Positions 49,597-59,393 of a DNA stretch of 64,000 nucleotides are shown piece after piece (the stretch's first letter is position 1; each line of letters opens with the position of its first letter). This stretch comes from Brachynemurus nebulosus (Eukaryota > Arthropoda > Insecta > Neuroptera > Myrmeleontidae). Below the pieces are notes generated by a model. It did no database searches, had not been told where the DNA came from, and saw only the letters and a list, made by a program, of their open reading frames with translations. The stretch spans positions 13,064,608-13,128,607 of the forward strand of contig JAPWDM010000016.1 in assembly GCA_035578155.1 (NCBI GenBank), given 5' to 3'. Position numbers and translations under genes: made by a program.

Positions 49597-50306
49597 TTAA
49601 CATGGTCTCAAATTCAAACGTACTGTGATTGTTTCACCGCGAAAGTCCACTAAATCACCGTCTTGATCGACAATTTTCAGTGAAAGAGATGTTAACTCTC
49701 TAACGGTTACTGGTGAATAGATTATATTTCGCGGTACCTCAACTATTTTATACCTGGCGCAACAAGAGGTGAAAATTCGTGAAGTGTGTGAGCTAGCAGA
49801 CCATTCATATAAGCATTGCTCGTAATATTAGATTCAATGCGTATTGCATTCACCTTCATAATACTGACAGGCTCATTAGATGAGTGAAGTTTGTTTGGTT
49901 CCAATATCTGTTTAGTAAACCCTAAAAGTGAACCAATTGTATTAGGTTTCGTGAAATCAATAACTTTATTGCTAATTATTTCGCATTTGAGTGTGTTATT
50001 ATTAGCCCTTAGATGTATGTATGGTTTATCATTTTCGTTGTTATATATTATATTCCCATACTTGTTGTAAATAGTTTTGTTTATATATGTAGCTAAATCA
50101 TCCATTTCAAAGGTGCCGGTAGGAAATGATATTACATCATTATCGCCGCAATCTAATAAATTATTTTTAACAGTTACATTAGGAATTGAATTGTATACTT
50201 GAAAATCTAATAGAGCACACTCCTATTGACTTCTAAGTTGAATTGCCGGAAAATAGTGTGCAGCGAGTATAGAAGTATTTCCCGATAAAGTTAATGTGAA
50301 CGCCAT
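49597..50306 (-). pseudogene. Polinton penton-like minor capsid protein, broken
   Basis: The recognisable frame begins MAFTLTLSGNTSILAAHYFP at 50306. It is interrupted by an in-frame TAG near 50218 and continues through PNTIGSLLGFTKQILEPNK and IKVNAIRIESNI-like blocks (here MKVNAIRIESNI). It then loses frame near 49745 by a one-base indel before IVDQDGDLVDFRGETITVRL and a stop at 49597-49599. The block order and the VDQ-DG-x-VDFRGE motif match Polinton minor capsid (single jelly-roll, penton) proteins. Two independent lesions show that it is dead. Confidence 0.8.
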
Positions 50307-50352
50307 GACTTCGTCTTTTGAAATGTCAGGTATACGTGAGAGTTGATTTCTT

Positions 50353-50733
50353 TTATAAATATTTATCACCATCACCGTAATATTTATTATAAAGAAACTC
50401 TAAACATAAATGACCACACTTATAGGAATTATGATCTTGATATTTATTATAATTGTATGTAATATTATTTCCACTAAGGTAGCGAGCCACTTCAAGCGGT
50501 GGTTTTAAATTACCAAAACTATCAAAATAATCTACCTGATCCCCATTTTTCCAGTAACAGGTCCAATGAGTTCCAGGTCCGGTAGAACTATCTAAATTTA
50601 AAATACCACATGCATTATACCACGGTCCACGTTTCGGTAAATTATCGCGCATAAATACACCACGAAAATGGGGTAAATATTTAGCATATTTACGTAAATC
50701 ACTATCCGTTAGTGCCCGCTCGGGCAATTTCAT
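50353..50733 (-). CDS. Adenain-type cysteine protease (PRO)
   Basis: 126 aa. The catalytic set expected for the adenovirus protease family is present: His56 in GTHWTCY, Asp71 in YFDSFGN, Gln99 and Cys106 in YKCGHLCLEFL. It processes capsid proteins during Polinton virion maturation, by analogy with adenain. It is somewhat short at both ends but its core is intact. Its ATG overlaps the stop of the upstream pX-like gene (TAATG), which suggests coupled expression. Confidence 0.9.
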   Translation of the reverse strand: MKLPERALTDSDLRKYAKYLPHFRGVFMRDNLPKRGPWYNACGILNLDSSTGPGTHWTCYWKNGDQVDYFDSFGNLKPPLEVARYLSGNNITYNYNKYQDHNSYKCGHLCLEFLYNKYYGDGDKYL

Positions 50734-51506
50734 TATAAGTTTTTTGGATACGGTTGCAAGTATAATCCTAATCCTTTTCTATATGGTTTTATATACAAAC
50801 CCCGGCCATTACGTATAGCAATAGCCTCCATCGTTCGATTATGGCGTTCACTTTCATTCAACTGTTTTTGTGCCGCTTTAGCATCATTAATAGCTTTTGC
50901 AATTCCTGATGCACCCCCGGCTAGCGCACCGGCTGCCGAAAGTGCCGCAAAAATTGGTAAAAGTGGTAGAACACCACCCGTTTTAGGTATTGGAATAATA
51001 CGTGGTGTTTTAACTTTTTTACCCCTAACTGCAACTTTGGCCGCTTTAAGAGCAAGCTTTACAGCATTATTAATTGGTTCACGTTTTAATTTTTTAACAG
51101 TACCGCGTACACTTCTTCGCACTTGACCGAGTGTAGCCTTTTTGTTCACACCCATACCAAGTTTTACTTTAGCTTTCATTGCGTTTGTTACGGCCCACGT
51201 AGCAGCTTTTTCACCAAATTTTGCGTCTGAAGATTTAACTCGATCCCAGGCTGCGTTTGCTAAAATTAAATCTGCCTTATGTCAATCAGAGAGATTTTTA
51301 CTTTGCGAGTAAGCGATATCGTGTGCCTTACAAGCTTCGTCTAATTTATTGATCCCCTGATCACCTCTTGCTAATCTTTCTTGTAATTTTGTACCCGGTC
51401 CACAATATTGATAACCGGGTATGTGAAGTTCGAACGGTAATTTGTTAATTAATGAATTAACAATTCCACGACCACCTCGTTGTTGTTGCCGGTTGTGACG
51501 TAACAT
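50733..51506 (-). pseudogene. Parvovirus-type PLA2 domain fused to pX-like membrane protein, with in-frame UGA
   Basis: First part (51506-51285): PGYQYCGPGTKLQERLARGD with the calcium loop YCGPGT (residues 34-39) and the HD catalytic pair in LDEACKAHDIAY (His62-Asp63), as in the VP1-type phospholipase A2. A TGA stop at 51282-51284 follows NLSD, but the frame continues through HKADLILANAAWDRVKSSD and EKAATWAVTNAM into the second part (51179-50733). That part has an Arg/Lys-rich start, a hydrophobic segment (GGVLPLLPIFAALSAAGALAGG) and repeated GLYI/GLYL tails. In the family these are one protein that probably breaches host membranes. The UGA ends it early unless read through. Confidence 0.85.
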
Positions 51507-51664
51507 TAGAACTGAATGCTGATAATATTTGATTCGAGCTATTTATAGATTCATGAAAAATTGAAAAGAATCAATTTCATGAACCGTTAATTTACAATTT
51601 TGATCACTTTCAATCAAATAAATCCTCTTTTCACAACAATTAGAAATTATAATAGATAGATACA
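51507..51664. promoter_or_regulatory. Upstream region of the PLA2 gene with TATA/TCAG
   Basis: The minus strand has CTATAAATAG near 51537-51546 and TCAGC/TCAGT motifs before the start codon. It lies between the divergent PLA2 gene and the ATPase remnant. Confidence 0.45.
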
Positions 51665-51865
51665 TAATATCATCAAGATTTGACTAATATCAAACACGTT
51701 TTCCAAGAACATGTAGGTAGTGACATGTCATTCGATCAGTTCAAAGAAGTTTGCAATGAATGTTGGCGTGAAAGGTATAATTTTTTAGTTATAGATAAAG
51801 ATAGTGAGTTAAATGGCGGAAGGTACCGTAAAAATTTCGATATCTTTATTCAAATTAAAAACTGA
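51665..51865 (+). pseudogene. Packaging ATPase, C-terminal remnant
   Basis: An open frame following a TAA at 51665 reads NIKHVFQEHVGSDMSFDQFKEVCNECWRERYNFLVIDKDSELNGGRYRKNFD. The FxxFKxVCNxCW...FLVIDKD...GRYRKxFD block is typical of the C-terminal end of Polinton FtsK/HerA-type packaging ATPases. No Walker A or B region precedes it, because the rest of the gene has been deleted. On the plus strand, opposite to the capsid genes, as expected for Polintons. Confidence 0.7.
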
Positions 51866-51903
51866 TCAATAACATATAGATTATTTCTATATGAAATACC
51901 ATT

Positions 51904-51914
51904 GTGTGTGTATG

Positions 51915-51953
<39 letters not shown>
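51904..51953. repeat. (GT)n microsatellite
   Basis: About 50 bp of mostly GT dinucleotides directly after the ATPase remnant. Confidence 0.9.
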
Positions 51954-51954
<1 letters not shown>

Positions 51955-52107
51955 GTCGAACCGAAATAGACTAACTCATTTTACCATTTACATATAGTTC
52001 ATTGCTAGATGATACTATACTTACTCAGCATCAATATTCAAATATTTCCCCTGAATATAGGCAATTACACTGCGTTGCCAAGTGGCCTCATACCTACTGA
52101 TGCTGTC

Positions 52108-52317
52108 TGGTTCGACCGAATTCGTGTGCGGTTCGACCGAATACGTGTGCGGTTCGACCGAAATAGTGTGCGGTTCGACCGAAATAGTGTGCGGTTCGAT
52201 CGAAATAGTGTGCGGTTCGACCGAAACAGTGTCCGGTTCGACCGGAAATGTGTGCGGTTCGACCGAAGTAGTGTGCGGTTCGACCGAAATAGTGTGCGGT
52301 TCGACTGAAATCTCTGT
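52108..52317. repeat. 21-bp minisatellite GTGTGCGGTTCGACCGAAAT(A)
   Basis: About ten tandem copies with few changes; the unit contains the dyad TTCG-AC-CGAA. The open frames in both strands (repeats of SVRFDRN and similar) follow from the 21-bp period and are not genes. It sits just upstream of the TATA box (52344) of the DUF8207-like gene, the same relative place as the minisatellites in the two other Polinton-like elements. Confidence 0.9.
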
Positions 52318-52343
52318 TCAGTTCATCAATTCGGTTCGAAAAA

Positions 52344-52351
52344 GCTATAAA
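52344..52351 (+). promoter_or_regulatory. TATA box (TATAAAAT) before the DUF8207-like gene
   Basis: CTATAAAATGG lies 25-30 bp after the minisatellite and about 70 nt before the start codon at 52419. Confidence 0.5.
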
Positions 52352-52418
52352 ATGGCTGTGTACACGTTCACACTGCACATTTGCTAGTAAACTGTAATAG
52401 CATAAGCACGCACACACT

Positions 52419-53414
52419 ATGGATAGCGAACGGGAGCTAAAACGAAAAATCATCAATGCTACAAAATCTATACGCGCCAAATACCGTGCGCTCAAAAATA
52501 ATCAGTTAAAACGAGAGAAAAATTTACAAGAATCATTTAAGCCAATAACGAAGCCACTTAAGGAACTAGCTGCTGAAATAAGAAACGAACCAATAAAAAG
52601 TTTCTTGCTTAAAGATGAAAAACCTAAAATTAAAATAGCACGTCTTTCAACCGATTCTGATGTCGATATAAAGTCACATTTTCTTAGTAATGATAATAAT
52701 GATGATGATACTGAGATATTTAGGTCAACGCTTATGGAACAAAGTAGTCAGCCTACAACAAGTCAACCTACAGCAACACCTTATGTGATGGAATAAAGTA
52801 GTCAACCTACAGCAAAACGCTATGTTGGTGCACTAGCTGAAAAATATCTCACGTTAGCAACCACACGTAGAGCTAAAAGAACCCTTGATCGTACCTATGG
52901 ACCGCGTATAGATGAGCGAACAAATAAATGGATGATTGGAAATTCTGAATTGGATATAACTGATGATAATTTTATTATTAACAGCATCGTTTATCCCGGC
53001 ACTAAAGGTCTCTTTGAGTTAATGTTTAAAAAATATCCAAATCATCATGTATACACAGAGTCGGATTTAGATACTTATAAGACCATTTTAAAAAGTACTA
53101 ATGCGCATAAAAGAAGTTATAATATTAATGCACCAGTTAATTTAAATCAAAGTTATAAGTATAGAATAATTATAAAAAAACTTTTTCCATCGTCACCAAG
53201 GTACACCTCAACACCCAAACGACAACCAACCGGTTCCGGTTTAATGCATTATGATGCTAATCAAACGATTGATTATCGTTACTGGAATGATATAGACGAA
53301 CTTATCGATAGGCTAATATTATTGGTTGCATCACAGCAAGCTGGACATACCAATCATCAAAATGAGATACAAGCCATTTTAGAGGAATTGCGTGAGGCTG
53401 ATGTAATAGAATAA
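52419..53414 (+). pseudogene. DUF8207-like Polinton protein with one in-frame stop
   Basis: A single frame broken by TAA at 52794-52796. The N-terminal part has basic helical ATKSIRAKYRALKNN and an acidic Ser-rich stretch. The C-terminal part has RTLDRTYGPRIDE, KWMIGNSELDITDDNFIINSIVYPGTKGLFELMFKK, then YKTILKSTNAHKRSY and YWNDIDELIDRLILLVASQQAGHTNHQNEIQAILEELREADVIE. This layout matches a protein family often found in Polintons (DUF8207, name from memory). Its function is unknown. Its two ends resemble the zinc-finger protein of the palindromic element. Confidence 0.8.
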
Positions 53415-53452
53415 ATACAGGTGATCAACCTGATTAGATAGTCATTTCAAAC

Positions 53453-53869
53453 ATGAGCGTTGACAAATTCGGTCGATTCAGCAGTGGCGGAAAGGCCGCT
53501 TCCATTAATTTAACAACGAATAGTGATTACGATATGAAAGGTAAACGTCTGACAAACGTTCGCACACCTAAACATAAAGCTGATGCTGTTAACTTGGCTT
53601 TTCTTAATGAAGCGCTTGCTAAAATTTCGGACGGTATGACAACACTTGAAAATTCACATAAACAATTTGAATCAATTGTGACCGCAAAACTTAGTCATTT
53701 GGAGAACATGGATAATGAGTTGAAAATGGTAATGGAAACTATTGCAAATGCGGTATTTAAAGAGGAATTTCACGTTAAATTTAAGCAATTAGAAAATAAA
53801 ATACAATTTATTTCGAATCTATATAAGCAACTCACTGTAAATACCATGCCAACAGTTCAAGATGAGTAA
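53453..53869 (+). CDS. Fibre-like / coiled-coil Polinton protein
   Basis: 138 aa. The N-terminus MSVDKFGRFSS leads into NSDYDMKGKRLTNVRTPKHKADAVNLAFLNEAL. The DMxxKRLxNVxxPxxxxDAVNxxxL pattern is the type of repeat seen at the base of viral fibre proteins. A heptad-rich region likely to form coiled coil follows. I infer a virion fibre or attachment component, unproven. The frame is intact and overlaps the integrase start by 8 nt, suggesting co-transcription. Confidence 0.75.
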   Translation: MSVDKFGRFSSGGKAASINLTTNSDYDMKGKRLTNVRTPKHKADAVNLAFLNEALAKISDGMTTLENSHKQFESIVTAKLSHLENMDNELKMVMETIANAVFKEEFHVKFKQLENKIQFISNLYKQLTVNTMPTVQDE

Positions 53870-54788
53870 AGTTAAAGAACAAGTTGTAAGCGAATTACAC
53901 AAACCGGCTCGTAACAATTTCAAAAGGCGTCGTGTTATAACTAAGGGTATCGATGATTTATGGCAGGCTGATCTTGTTGAAATGGGTGCTTATGCGAAAG
54001 AAAATCATGGATATAGGTACCTGTTGACAGCTATTGACACATTTTCGAAGTATGCTTGGACTGTACCGGTAAAAGAGAAATCTGGAGCGCTTGTTACTGC
54101 TGCCATGGAATCAATATTCAAACAGAGCAAGCGCACACCGACGCACCTTCAAACAGACGACGGCCAAGAATTTTTTAATAGTAACTTTAAGGCGTTAATG
54201 GAAAAACATAAAATTAATCATTATTCTACGTATAGTACGTTAAAAGCTTCAATCGTTGAACGTTTTAATCGTACCATTAAGAATAAACTTTGGCATGCTT
54301 TTTCTCTAAATGGTAATTATAAATGGTTGCAATTAATTAACGATTTAGTTGACGAATATAATAGAACAAAGCATCGTACAATCAAAATGGCTCCACAAGA
54401 TGTCACTGCTGATAATGAAGCATATTTATTATCTAATGTATACAGTAATATAAAAATTGCTGGTGCAGCTAAGTATAAAGTTAACGACTTTGTTCGAATT
54501 AGTAAATTTAAATCAATCTTTGAAAAAGGCTACACACCGATTTGGTCTACGGAAATTTTTAAGATCGTCAAAGTTCAACTTACAAATCTGGTCACATATC
54601 TACTTGAGGATATCAATCAACGGCCTATCCGAGGCAGCTTTTACGAGTATGAACTACAGAAAGTTAAATATCCTGATGTGTACCTCGTGGAACGAATTCT
54701 GAAGAGACGTGATGGGAAAGTATTCGTCAAGTCGCTTGGTTTTCCATCGGATAACAACAGCTGGATTCAAGAATCTGATATTGTTTAA
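53862..54788 (+). CDS. Polinton integrase (retroviral-type, with chromodomain)
   Basis: 308 aa. The rve core has DDE residues Asp37 (LWQADLVEM), Asp99 (LQTDDGQEF) and Glu133 (IVERFNR). The C-terminus YLVERILKRRDGKVFVKSLGFPSDNNSWI is a chromodomain-like module. It inserts Polinton DNA with a 6-bp duplication. No stop or frameshift is seen, so this may still encode a working enzyme and could act in trans on related elements such as that at 19434-30066. Confidence 0.93.
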   Translation: MSKVKEQVVSELHKPARNNFKRRRVITKGIDDLWQADLVEMGAYAKENHGYRYLLTAIDTFSKYAWTVPVKEKSGALVTAAMESIFKQSKRTPTHLQTDDGQEFFNSNFKALMEKHKINHYSTYSTLKASIVERFNRTIKNKLWHAFSLNGNYKWLQLINDLVDEYNRTKHRTIKMAPQDVTADNEAYLLSNVYSNIKIAGAAKYKVNDFVRISKFKSIFEKGYTPIWSTEIFKIVKVQLTNLVTYLLEDINQRPIRGSFYEYELQKVKYPDVYLVERILKRRDGKVFVKSLGFPSDNNSWIQESDIV

Positions 54789-55068
54789 ACAATCTAATTT
54801 TTGATAATCTGTAAGATAAAAAGGTTTTTTTCAAATAAATAACACATATATGTAAATAATTATTGTTCTTTATTTTTAAAATATAAGTATGAATACAAAA
54901 TATTTTCACAATAAATGTATATGTAATATTTTTTACAATAAATGTTTTGTATATGAAATATTTTTTACAATAAATGTATATGAAATATTTTTTTTTTTTT
55001 TACAATAAATAAATATTAAAAATTTTATGATTTGTTTATATATTCAATAACAACCGAACGTAACTGTT
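54789..55068. other. Tail-to-tail intergenic region with AATAAA tandem repeats
   Basis: Three or more copies of TACAATAAATGTATATGAAA with poly-T (54900-55015), lying between convergent genes. The AATAAA hexamers could serve as polyadenylation signals. Confidence 0.6.
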
Positions 55069-55764
55069 TCATGTTTTCAGGTAATGATCCCATACTTGAC
55101 AAATTCGTTGTGCATATTCGGGTATCATATATGCGTATAGATGTTGCACCCAAATATCATATTTCAATAGTTGTTTTGTTAAGTATAATAACATATCGAA
55201 ATTTCTGACTTTTGTATACAAATAAGGATGAGTCAGAAATATGTCTTCAAAATGTGAAATCCGTGTTGCAAATGTCAATGGTTCACCAACGGGCGGTTGA
55301 AAGTTTTCCTCCATTTTCACGCCATTCTTGCACATTTCACAGCGAATTTTCAAACCAGGTGGTCCATCAATATGATCTTGTTACCATGGTCGATTATAAT
55401 GTTCAAAACATGGTTCACATTCTTGAAACATGGCTCGATAATCGGATGGTAACCAAATCCAGGCGCGTTGTATGATTTTCGCACCATAACTTTTCAGCAC
55501 ATTCAAACTGATCCACTTGTAGATTTGAAGAAATGTTTCCAAAGTCAGTTCGTTCAGTAGCATTGGTTCACGTTCGAAAAATTCACCAATTGAAACATCC
55601 ATTTTATCCCAGTCCATTGATTCCGGTTCAGACAATTTCAAATTTTGCATTTTTATAATAGCATCAGTTGTTTTTTCGTAGGTATCAACCCGTTTACGTA
55701 GTTTATCCAGTTCACTTGAAAATATTTGTAGCCGTTTCCAGTAAGCCGACGATGACGATGCCAT
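55069..55764 (-). pseudogene. Unknown Polinton protein with two CxxC pairs, in-frame stop
   Basis: A continuous frame from MASSSSAYWKRLQIFSSELDKLRKRVDTYEK to the stop near 55069, interrupted by TAA at 55381-55383 after YNRPW. N-terminal coiled-coil potential. Two CxxC pairs (CEPC before the stop, CEMC after it) could together bind zinc. I do not recognise it. It lies just downstream of the polymerase gene, 14 nt away, so it probably shares its transcript. Confidence 0.6.
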
Positions 55765-55777
55765 TTCAACTTGCGTA

Positions 55778-58700
55778 CTAATTTAACGAGTAATGTCCCC
55801 ATGCTAAAGTATCCGTTTCCCCCTCCACAATATGTCGTTTCGTATCATACGGGCTGAGCGCCACCTTGTTCTGAGTTACACTATACACGTTATGTTTTTT
55901 CGATTGTATCAGGTTTTGTTGTCGGTTTACTATTGTATTGTATTTTAGACAGTCCACGTAATCGCTAAAAGTTACCGTTTTCTTAACCACAGAGTTCTTT
56001 ACACCTTTCGCTTTCTTCGTATGATCCTCACCGTCCACCTGACAACTGTACATTTTTGACCTTAAACCCACAAATTTTGTAAATATTCGTCCATTTAGCT
56101 CATCCTTCATTAACCCGGGTATTTTCTTATTGACTCTTGGTATGTTATATTGATTATCTGCGCTATAATCTGACGTATCAAAGTATTGAATATCACGTTT
56201 CATTATTTCGTAAATATCTGGGCATTTTATCTCGTAAATCAATGAATCGGTATCCGTGTAGAGTAATTTGCTGTTGTTCCCGAACGTTGGCTGTATGTAG
56301 TTGTAATGAAAATCGTAGACACATGTTTTCGAAATATCCAGAATTGCTTGCCCGACGTATATTGGTTTGTTCATAAATACTTCCGTTTCTCGTAGTTCGA
56401 CCGCGATGAGATTCTCGTCAAATATGGTGCGGCTGTGGAAATTCGGTTTCGCTATCATAACTTCCGCACCATATCGTCCATACCATTTCGTTAACAATTT
56501 CACAATCGAGTGTTTCCGTACATTTTCCATCGTTTTCCCGAAGACCGCGTTGTTTAGTAGCTTGTAGAGATTTTTCTCGAATTCGTTTCCCGCCATTTGT
56601 CTTAGAGCTGTATTCAAGTTGATGTAGGATTTAAGCCATGGTGATTGATTAAACTGTAGCACTCTATGTATCTTCTTTAATTTCATCCCGTGTTGTAGAC
56701 ATTGTTTCAGGTTCCGATAGTGTATCACGTATTTCTGTTTGTTGTATAGCGTTGCCAGCAACATTTCCTGTTTAGTACCGGGTGCACACATTCTCTCTGG
56801 ACATAATGGTAAATCGTTGTGTTTATCGTGCAGTTCTCTCGGGTATTCCAAATCTACTTCAAGTATGTATCCTGTCGAATACCACGTTCAATGAATAATA
56901 ATTGGTCTACATCGGATATCAGTTCTAACTCCACTTTTGTATATTTTAAGGCTGCATCCCACGTAAGTCCCGGCGTCGTGTAATAATGAGCTGGATCTAA
57001 TCCGTGTGTGCGCATGCACGTATCCCGAAAATTCTCAAAAAACATCCGCGAGTAGTAGTATGTCCGTTTTTATATATGTATAAATCCGAGTATTCTCCAA
57101 GCGTCTGTATGTTGAACGTGTTCCAAACTTGTTGTGCGTGTGTATAGTCATCCATGGTGATATCGTTGTCGTTGAGCCAATTGTAGAATTTCTCCCGTGA
57201 TGGTAAACATGTTTCTTCCAATTTATCCCAGCCTGATATATAATCGTATGGAAAAACACCTTTGCGCGTTAGTAATTTGTAATCTCTGTTCGGAAATTGC
57301 GATTTTACTATATTGAATTCGTTGAGATATGAAGATAATTTATCCAGACTTGATGCCATAAATCTAAAAGAGTCGATGAATCTAAATGTAATTTCGCTGC
57401 CCGTAACATGTTTAGTGAATGCAATGTATCGTTCCTTGTTGATTGGTAGTAAGTCGACACGTCCCTCGAATGTTGTTGCTATATCCTTTATTACGAAATG
57501 TGCATCATAACCACTCAAGTTGTGGAATACAACAGGAATCATATGAAAATCCTTATAATTCAAGTTGCATCCCTTGTGCACAGGTCCATTGTATTCGCCG
57601 GTGAAGTGGTTATGGCCACGAACAACAATATCTTCAGGTTTGAATGGTTTCTCGCAGATGTGGCACCCGGTACTTCGTTGTTTAAGTTGCTGTTGTTCCT
57701 CTGGTGTTAACTCGTTCATCGGTATTATGTTGTCATATATGGGTTCCAAGATATTTTCACGTAATGTTACCAGTTCTTCCGCGAACCATTTTTCGTAATT
57801 TGGCCCGCGGTATGATCTATAGTAGCTTAACTGGTTGTTGTAGGAGCAGTGAAAGTAGTAACCGATACTGTATGCCCGATGTTGTTGATATGTTGTCGTG
57901 TTTTTCCGATTTTCGTTTTCCGTTACCGGTTGCAGGAATGATTCGACGTCCGCGTAAATTATAAATGGAACACGTTTCTTGTTGCTGTAGTTCTTGAATG
58001 ATATGTATTTGCTTTTCCCTTCTGGCATTATCACCCGACAGTTGTTCATGTTCACGCAGTCTTCTGTATGTTTTATCAGTTTATCTTCTGTGCGAAAGTA
58101 ATTTAAGCATCGATCGCAAATGTATTTCTTACTCTTGGTGTTTGATAGTTGTCTTGATATAAGTCGCGATAAGTCGTTAATCCAACAGAAATGGTAGCGT
58201 AAATCTTGATCGTTGTCCTGTTTGTTGTCTTCATCCTCGTAATACTCGTTCTGGATCATTAAAAGGTTTATGTGGTTTTGTTTCTTCTCTCTTGTTAGCG
58301 CAGCAGGTATGGTTTCGAAATGTCCATTTTGTTTTTTTAGCATAAACACGTTGACTGATATTGTTGGATTCTGTTTCTCGAATTTGCTCACTTGTTGGAT
58401 TGTCATTGGAAACTGTATTCCGTCTAAATTTAGCACCGTTGAGTAGTGTGGGTACGCTGATGTTCTTTAAGCACAATTTCGATCTGCTGGATAAAGTGCA
58501 GATACCACTGCCCACGCGAAACAAGCGTCATCGTCGAAGTTTTGGATGTTGATACATGCTTTTTTCATCTTTATTTCCTGCGGCAATTCGATGTAGCTTG
58601 ATCCACGGAATGGTGTGTATTTGTTCACGTTCACGGCTAGGTTGATTATGCTTGATAAAGCTCATCCGCTCCCCGACTCAGTAAACTCGCTCAATTTTCT

Positions 58701-59372
58701 CAAAATTGGTTCCCGTACATGTTCCACGAAGCATTGTTTTAAGTCTGTTCCACGATCTATTATGATATTCGGTGTATTGAAATGTTTCATATCATATTTG
58801 TCTTCATCACCATCAGTTTTAACGAATAACCCGCAAAACGTTGTGTTGACTTTTATCGTTAAGTATTTTTTTAATATATTTTGTATTTGCCGAGTGAACA
58901 TCGATGTAGCGTCGTCTAAAATGTTTTTCGGTTCCTTATGTGTAATGTTTATGATAACCCTGGTTCGTATTCGACTTACAAATGCGGATTCCACGTCAGC
59001 CCATTGAATTCTATCAGATCTTTTACGTTGATTTCGATTCATGCCGGCACCTGAAACAATCAACATAAAAAAATTATTTATCAAATTTATAAAAAATCAT
59101 TAAAAAAAATTATATTTAAAAAACTTATCATGTTGATATATCAAAATTATAAAAAAATCATTAAAAAATAAATTTATATTTGAAAAAAACTTACCATGTT
59201 TTCGTAGCGCCTTCATTCTGATTCGAAATCCTTTTATTTTTCCCGCACATGATTCAAAATGTTTGCGTTGTCCCAAGTTTTCCGCTCCACGAATTGCCTT
59301 ATTTATTAGTCTCACGTTTGTACTTGTATGTTTTATCCATTTTTCCAATTCATCTGCATCCCGAGTATCCAT
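55778..59372 (-). pseudogene. polB: Protein-primed family B DNA polymerase, decayed, with intron
   Basis: Exon 1 (59372-59195, MDTRDADELEKWIKH...) is joined across a 144-nt intron to exon 2. Then come VESAFVSRIRTRV (59.0 kb), a C2H2-like finger (CDRCLNYF...HTEDC), Exo I YADVESFL, an HNH/endonuclease VII-like cluster (CHICEKPF...HNHFTGEYNG), HNLSGYDAHFV (Exo II), motif [12 protein letters not shown] and motif C YTDTDSL (~56.25 kb). Lesions: TGA at 58662, TAA at 58467 with a frame change, frame changes near 57040, and a junction at ~56860 where the segment carrying motif A is missing. It cannot be active. Confidence 0.88.
59051..59194 (-). other. Intron in the polymerase gene (144 nt)
   Basis: Minus-strand donor CATG|GTAAGTTTTTTTC at 59194 and acceptor TGATTGTTTCAG|GTGCC at 59051. 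Removing it joins KALRKHG to AGMNRNQRK in frame (phase 1). The intron is A/T-rich, as in insects. Confidence 0.75.
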
Positions 59373-59393
59373 TTCCAATAATGATAGCGCGTT

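Larger units (their letters stand above)
47600..59393. mobile_element. Decayed Polinton/Maverick
   Basis: Carries the diagnostic set: retroviral-type integrase, protein-primed family B DNA polymerase, adenain-type protease, major and minor capsid proteins, PLA2/pX-like protein and a packaging ATPase remnant. Left-hand genes run on the minus strand and the ATPase-to-integrase block on the plus strand, with the polymerase back on minus. Several genes carry stops, frameshifts or deletions. The left terminal repeat is not recognisable and the right side is interrupted by another element at 59394, so both boundaries are approximate. Confidence 0.9.

Noticed and set aside
52009..52495. 99-133 aa frames of SVRFDRN-, VCGSTEI- and RTAHYFG-type repeats
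   Set aside because: Products of the 21-bp minisatellite, whose period keeps several frames open.
58231..58524. 97-aa minus-strand frame within the polymerase gene
   Set aside because: The neighbouring frame carries the conserved polymerase residues; this one is an overlapping shadow apart from a short stretch near the frame change.
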